Part shown: piece by piece, positions 63,154 through 64,000 of the stretch | How positions within the stretch are numbered: position 1 is the stretch's first letter | Layout: the number at the start of each line of letters is the position of its first letter | NCBI GenBank assembly: GCA_945883565.1 | Contig: CAMCXO010000007.1 | Coordinates: forward strand, 1-64,000 | Source of the DNA: Chryseobacterium gleum | Lineage (GTDB): Bacteria; Bacteroidota; Bacteroidia; Flavobacteriales; Schleiferiaceae | Length of the DNA stretch: 64,000 nt | Direction: 5' to 3' | Program-made: the position numbers and the translations under genes | The notes under the pieces: model-generated | Database searches by the model: none | What the model saw: only the letters and a program-made list of their open reading frames with translations | What the model was told of the DNA's origin: nothing

Positions 63154-63158
63154 AAGCT

Positions 63159-63518
63159 ATGGATTCGGAACGACTAAAAAAGGTGGCGGCCATGCTTCAG
63201 CAAGATTTGGCCGAGATTTTTGTGGATTTTGGACGCAAATACTTCAAAGGGGTTTTGTTAAGTGTAAGCCGGGTTAGAATTAGTCCCGACCTTTCAGTTG
63301 CCCGTGTTTACATCAGCATTTTTCCAATGAAAGACAAGGCTTTGGCCCTAAAAGTAGTAGAAGAGCATACGCCTGAAATAAAAGTGCAATTGGCCCATAG
63401 AACCCGTCACCAACTTCGAAAAATGCCAGATTTGTTTTTCCATCTCGACGACAGCCTCGATTACGAAGAAAATATAGACCGTTTGTTGAGGGGAGAGGGC
63501 GAAAATCCAATTAAATAA
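63159..63518 (+). CDS. rbfA: Ribosome-binding factor A
   Basis: 119 residues: SERLKKVAAMLQQDLAEIF, then SVSRVRISPDLSVARVYISIFP and RTRHQLRKMPDLFFHLDDSLDYEENIDRLL, the KH-like RbfA pattern. It assists 30S subunit maturation. It is followed after 2 nt by the permease gene, an arrangement I have seen in other Bacteroidota. Confidence 0.95.
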   Translation: MDSERLKKVAAMLQQDLAEIFVDFGRKYFKGVLLSVSRVRISPDLSVARVYISIFPMKDKALALKVVEEHTPEIKVQLAHRTRHQLRKMPDLFFHLDDSLDYEENIDRLLRGEGENPIK

Positions 63519-63520
63519 AT

Positions 63521-64000
63521 ATGGGTCAGGCCATTGCCTTATTGCTAAGGCGTTATGGTTTTGGAGGGCAGCGGTCGGGAAGTATGCAATCCATTCAAAG
63601 GGTTAGTGTGCTTGGAATAGCAGTGGGTGCTCTGGCCCTTATTACGGTTTTATCGGCTTTTAATGGATTAGAAGACTTAATTAGGTCGTATTACGATCGT
63701 TTCGATCCCGATCTTAAAGTTTTACCAGTAAAAGGCAAGCGATTAACCCCAAGTCAAGCCCAGTTGAAAGATTTGGCAGATTTACCCGAAGTACAAGCCA
63801 TTGGTTTGGTGCTTGAAGAAAAGGTGTTTTTGAGAAATGGTGAACGCGAGGCCATTGGCTTGTTAAAAGGGGTTTCTGCGAACTTTAAACAAGTAAGTAA
63901 AATTGAAGAAACTCTTTTGGCGGGGCAGTTTGAACCCGAACAACAGGCACTTGTTACCGGCATTGGATTGGCTTATAAACTAGGGGTGTATTTAAGCGAA
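63521..64000 (+). CDS. LolE/FtsX-like ABC transporter permease, N-terminal part
   Basis: The frame is open at the right edge; 160 residues are visible. After a short N-terminus, SIQRVSVLGIAVGALALITVLSAFNGLE is the first transmembrane helix of LolC/LolE-type permeases, followed by the periplasmic MacB_PCD-like domain (DPDLKVLPVKGKRLTPSQ). It may extract lipoproteins from the inner membrane. It begins 2 nt after the rbfA stop, so they are cotranscribed. Confidence 0.85.
   Translation, partial: MGQAIALLLRRYGFGGQRSGSMQSIQRVSVLGIAVGALALITVLSAFNGLEDLIRSYYDRFDPDLKVLPVKGKRLTPSQAQLKDLADLPEVQAIGLVLEEKVFLRNGEREAIGLLKGVSANFKQVSKIEETLLAGQFEPEQQALVTGIGLAYKLGVYLSE

Overview
The window comes from a member of the Bacteroidota. 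The evidence is repeated Bacteroidetes-type promoters (TTTG/TTG, about 19 bp, then TAnnTTTG), a type IX secretion sorting domain, a DUF4175 protein, a long-form glyceraldehyde-3-phosphate dehydrogenase, and near-absence of Shine-Dalgarno sequences. I cannot place it below phylum with confidence. Most of the window is chromosomal core, with an accessory defence region at the left end.

Region 1 (1-14060) is a defence island. It opens with the 3' end of a 5mC DNA methyltransferase, followed in one tightly packed operon by a DrmE-like protein, a NERD-nuclease/SF1-helicase fusion, the SF2 helicase DrmA and the DUF1998 protein DrmB. This is a class-2-like DISARM anti-phage system in which the usual phospholipase-D gene drmC is not seen and an extra nuclease-helicase gene sits between drmE and drmA. 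After a small ArsR/SRPBCC/DoxX-like operon comes a RloA/RloB (AbiL-type) ATPase plus TOPRIM-like pair. The DISARM genes use GCA for alanine and are visibly A/T-rich; the genes downstream favour GCC and ACC, which fits horizontal acquisition.

Region 2 (14225-22527) holds small stand-alone enzymes and domain proteins (YcxB-like, YciI-like, SRPBCC, an outer-membrane protein, DUF1801, DUF2200), a 2-Cys peroxiredoxin, GAPDH, a ligase-associated-type exonuclease, RidA and DinB-like proteins.

Region 3 (22583-31263) is a candidate light-response and photoprotection cluster: a CarH/LitR-type MerR-B12 regulator, an ECF sigma factor, crtI, crtB, idi, a 6-pyruvoyltetrahydropterin synthase-family gene, folE, an SDR, a flavin reductase-like protein, a photolyase and a PrxQ peroxiredoxin. 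From the sigma gene onward all are on one strand, many overlapping. The likely logic is: B12 photoreceptor relieves repression, the sigma factor is induced, and carotenoids, DNA photorepair and peroxide defence are made together.

Region 4 (31400-49400) has an ALDH7-type dehydrogenase, a CPA2 antiporter with a USP-like tail, exported proteins, and the operon DUF4175-ybeY-mnmG-methyltransferase with a parS-like site at the ybeY/mnmG junction. Divergent to it are gltX, folB and tRNA-Cys, followed by a Nudix hydrolase and a MORN-repeat protein. Region 5 (49800-64000) has a Zn/Mn-type ABC uptake operon (one permease fused to a DtxR-like sensor domain, no ATPase in the operon), lon, a GlmU-like protein, an Rrf2 regulator, icd, a tandem universal stress protein, methylmalonyl-CoA epimerase, an MsbA-like exporter, rbfA and the start of a LolE/FtsX-like permease. 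Several genes have the -7 promoter box only a few bases before the start codon, which predicts leaderless mRNAs.
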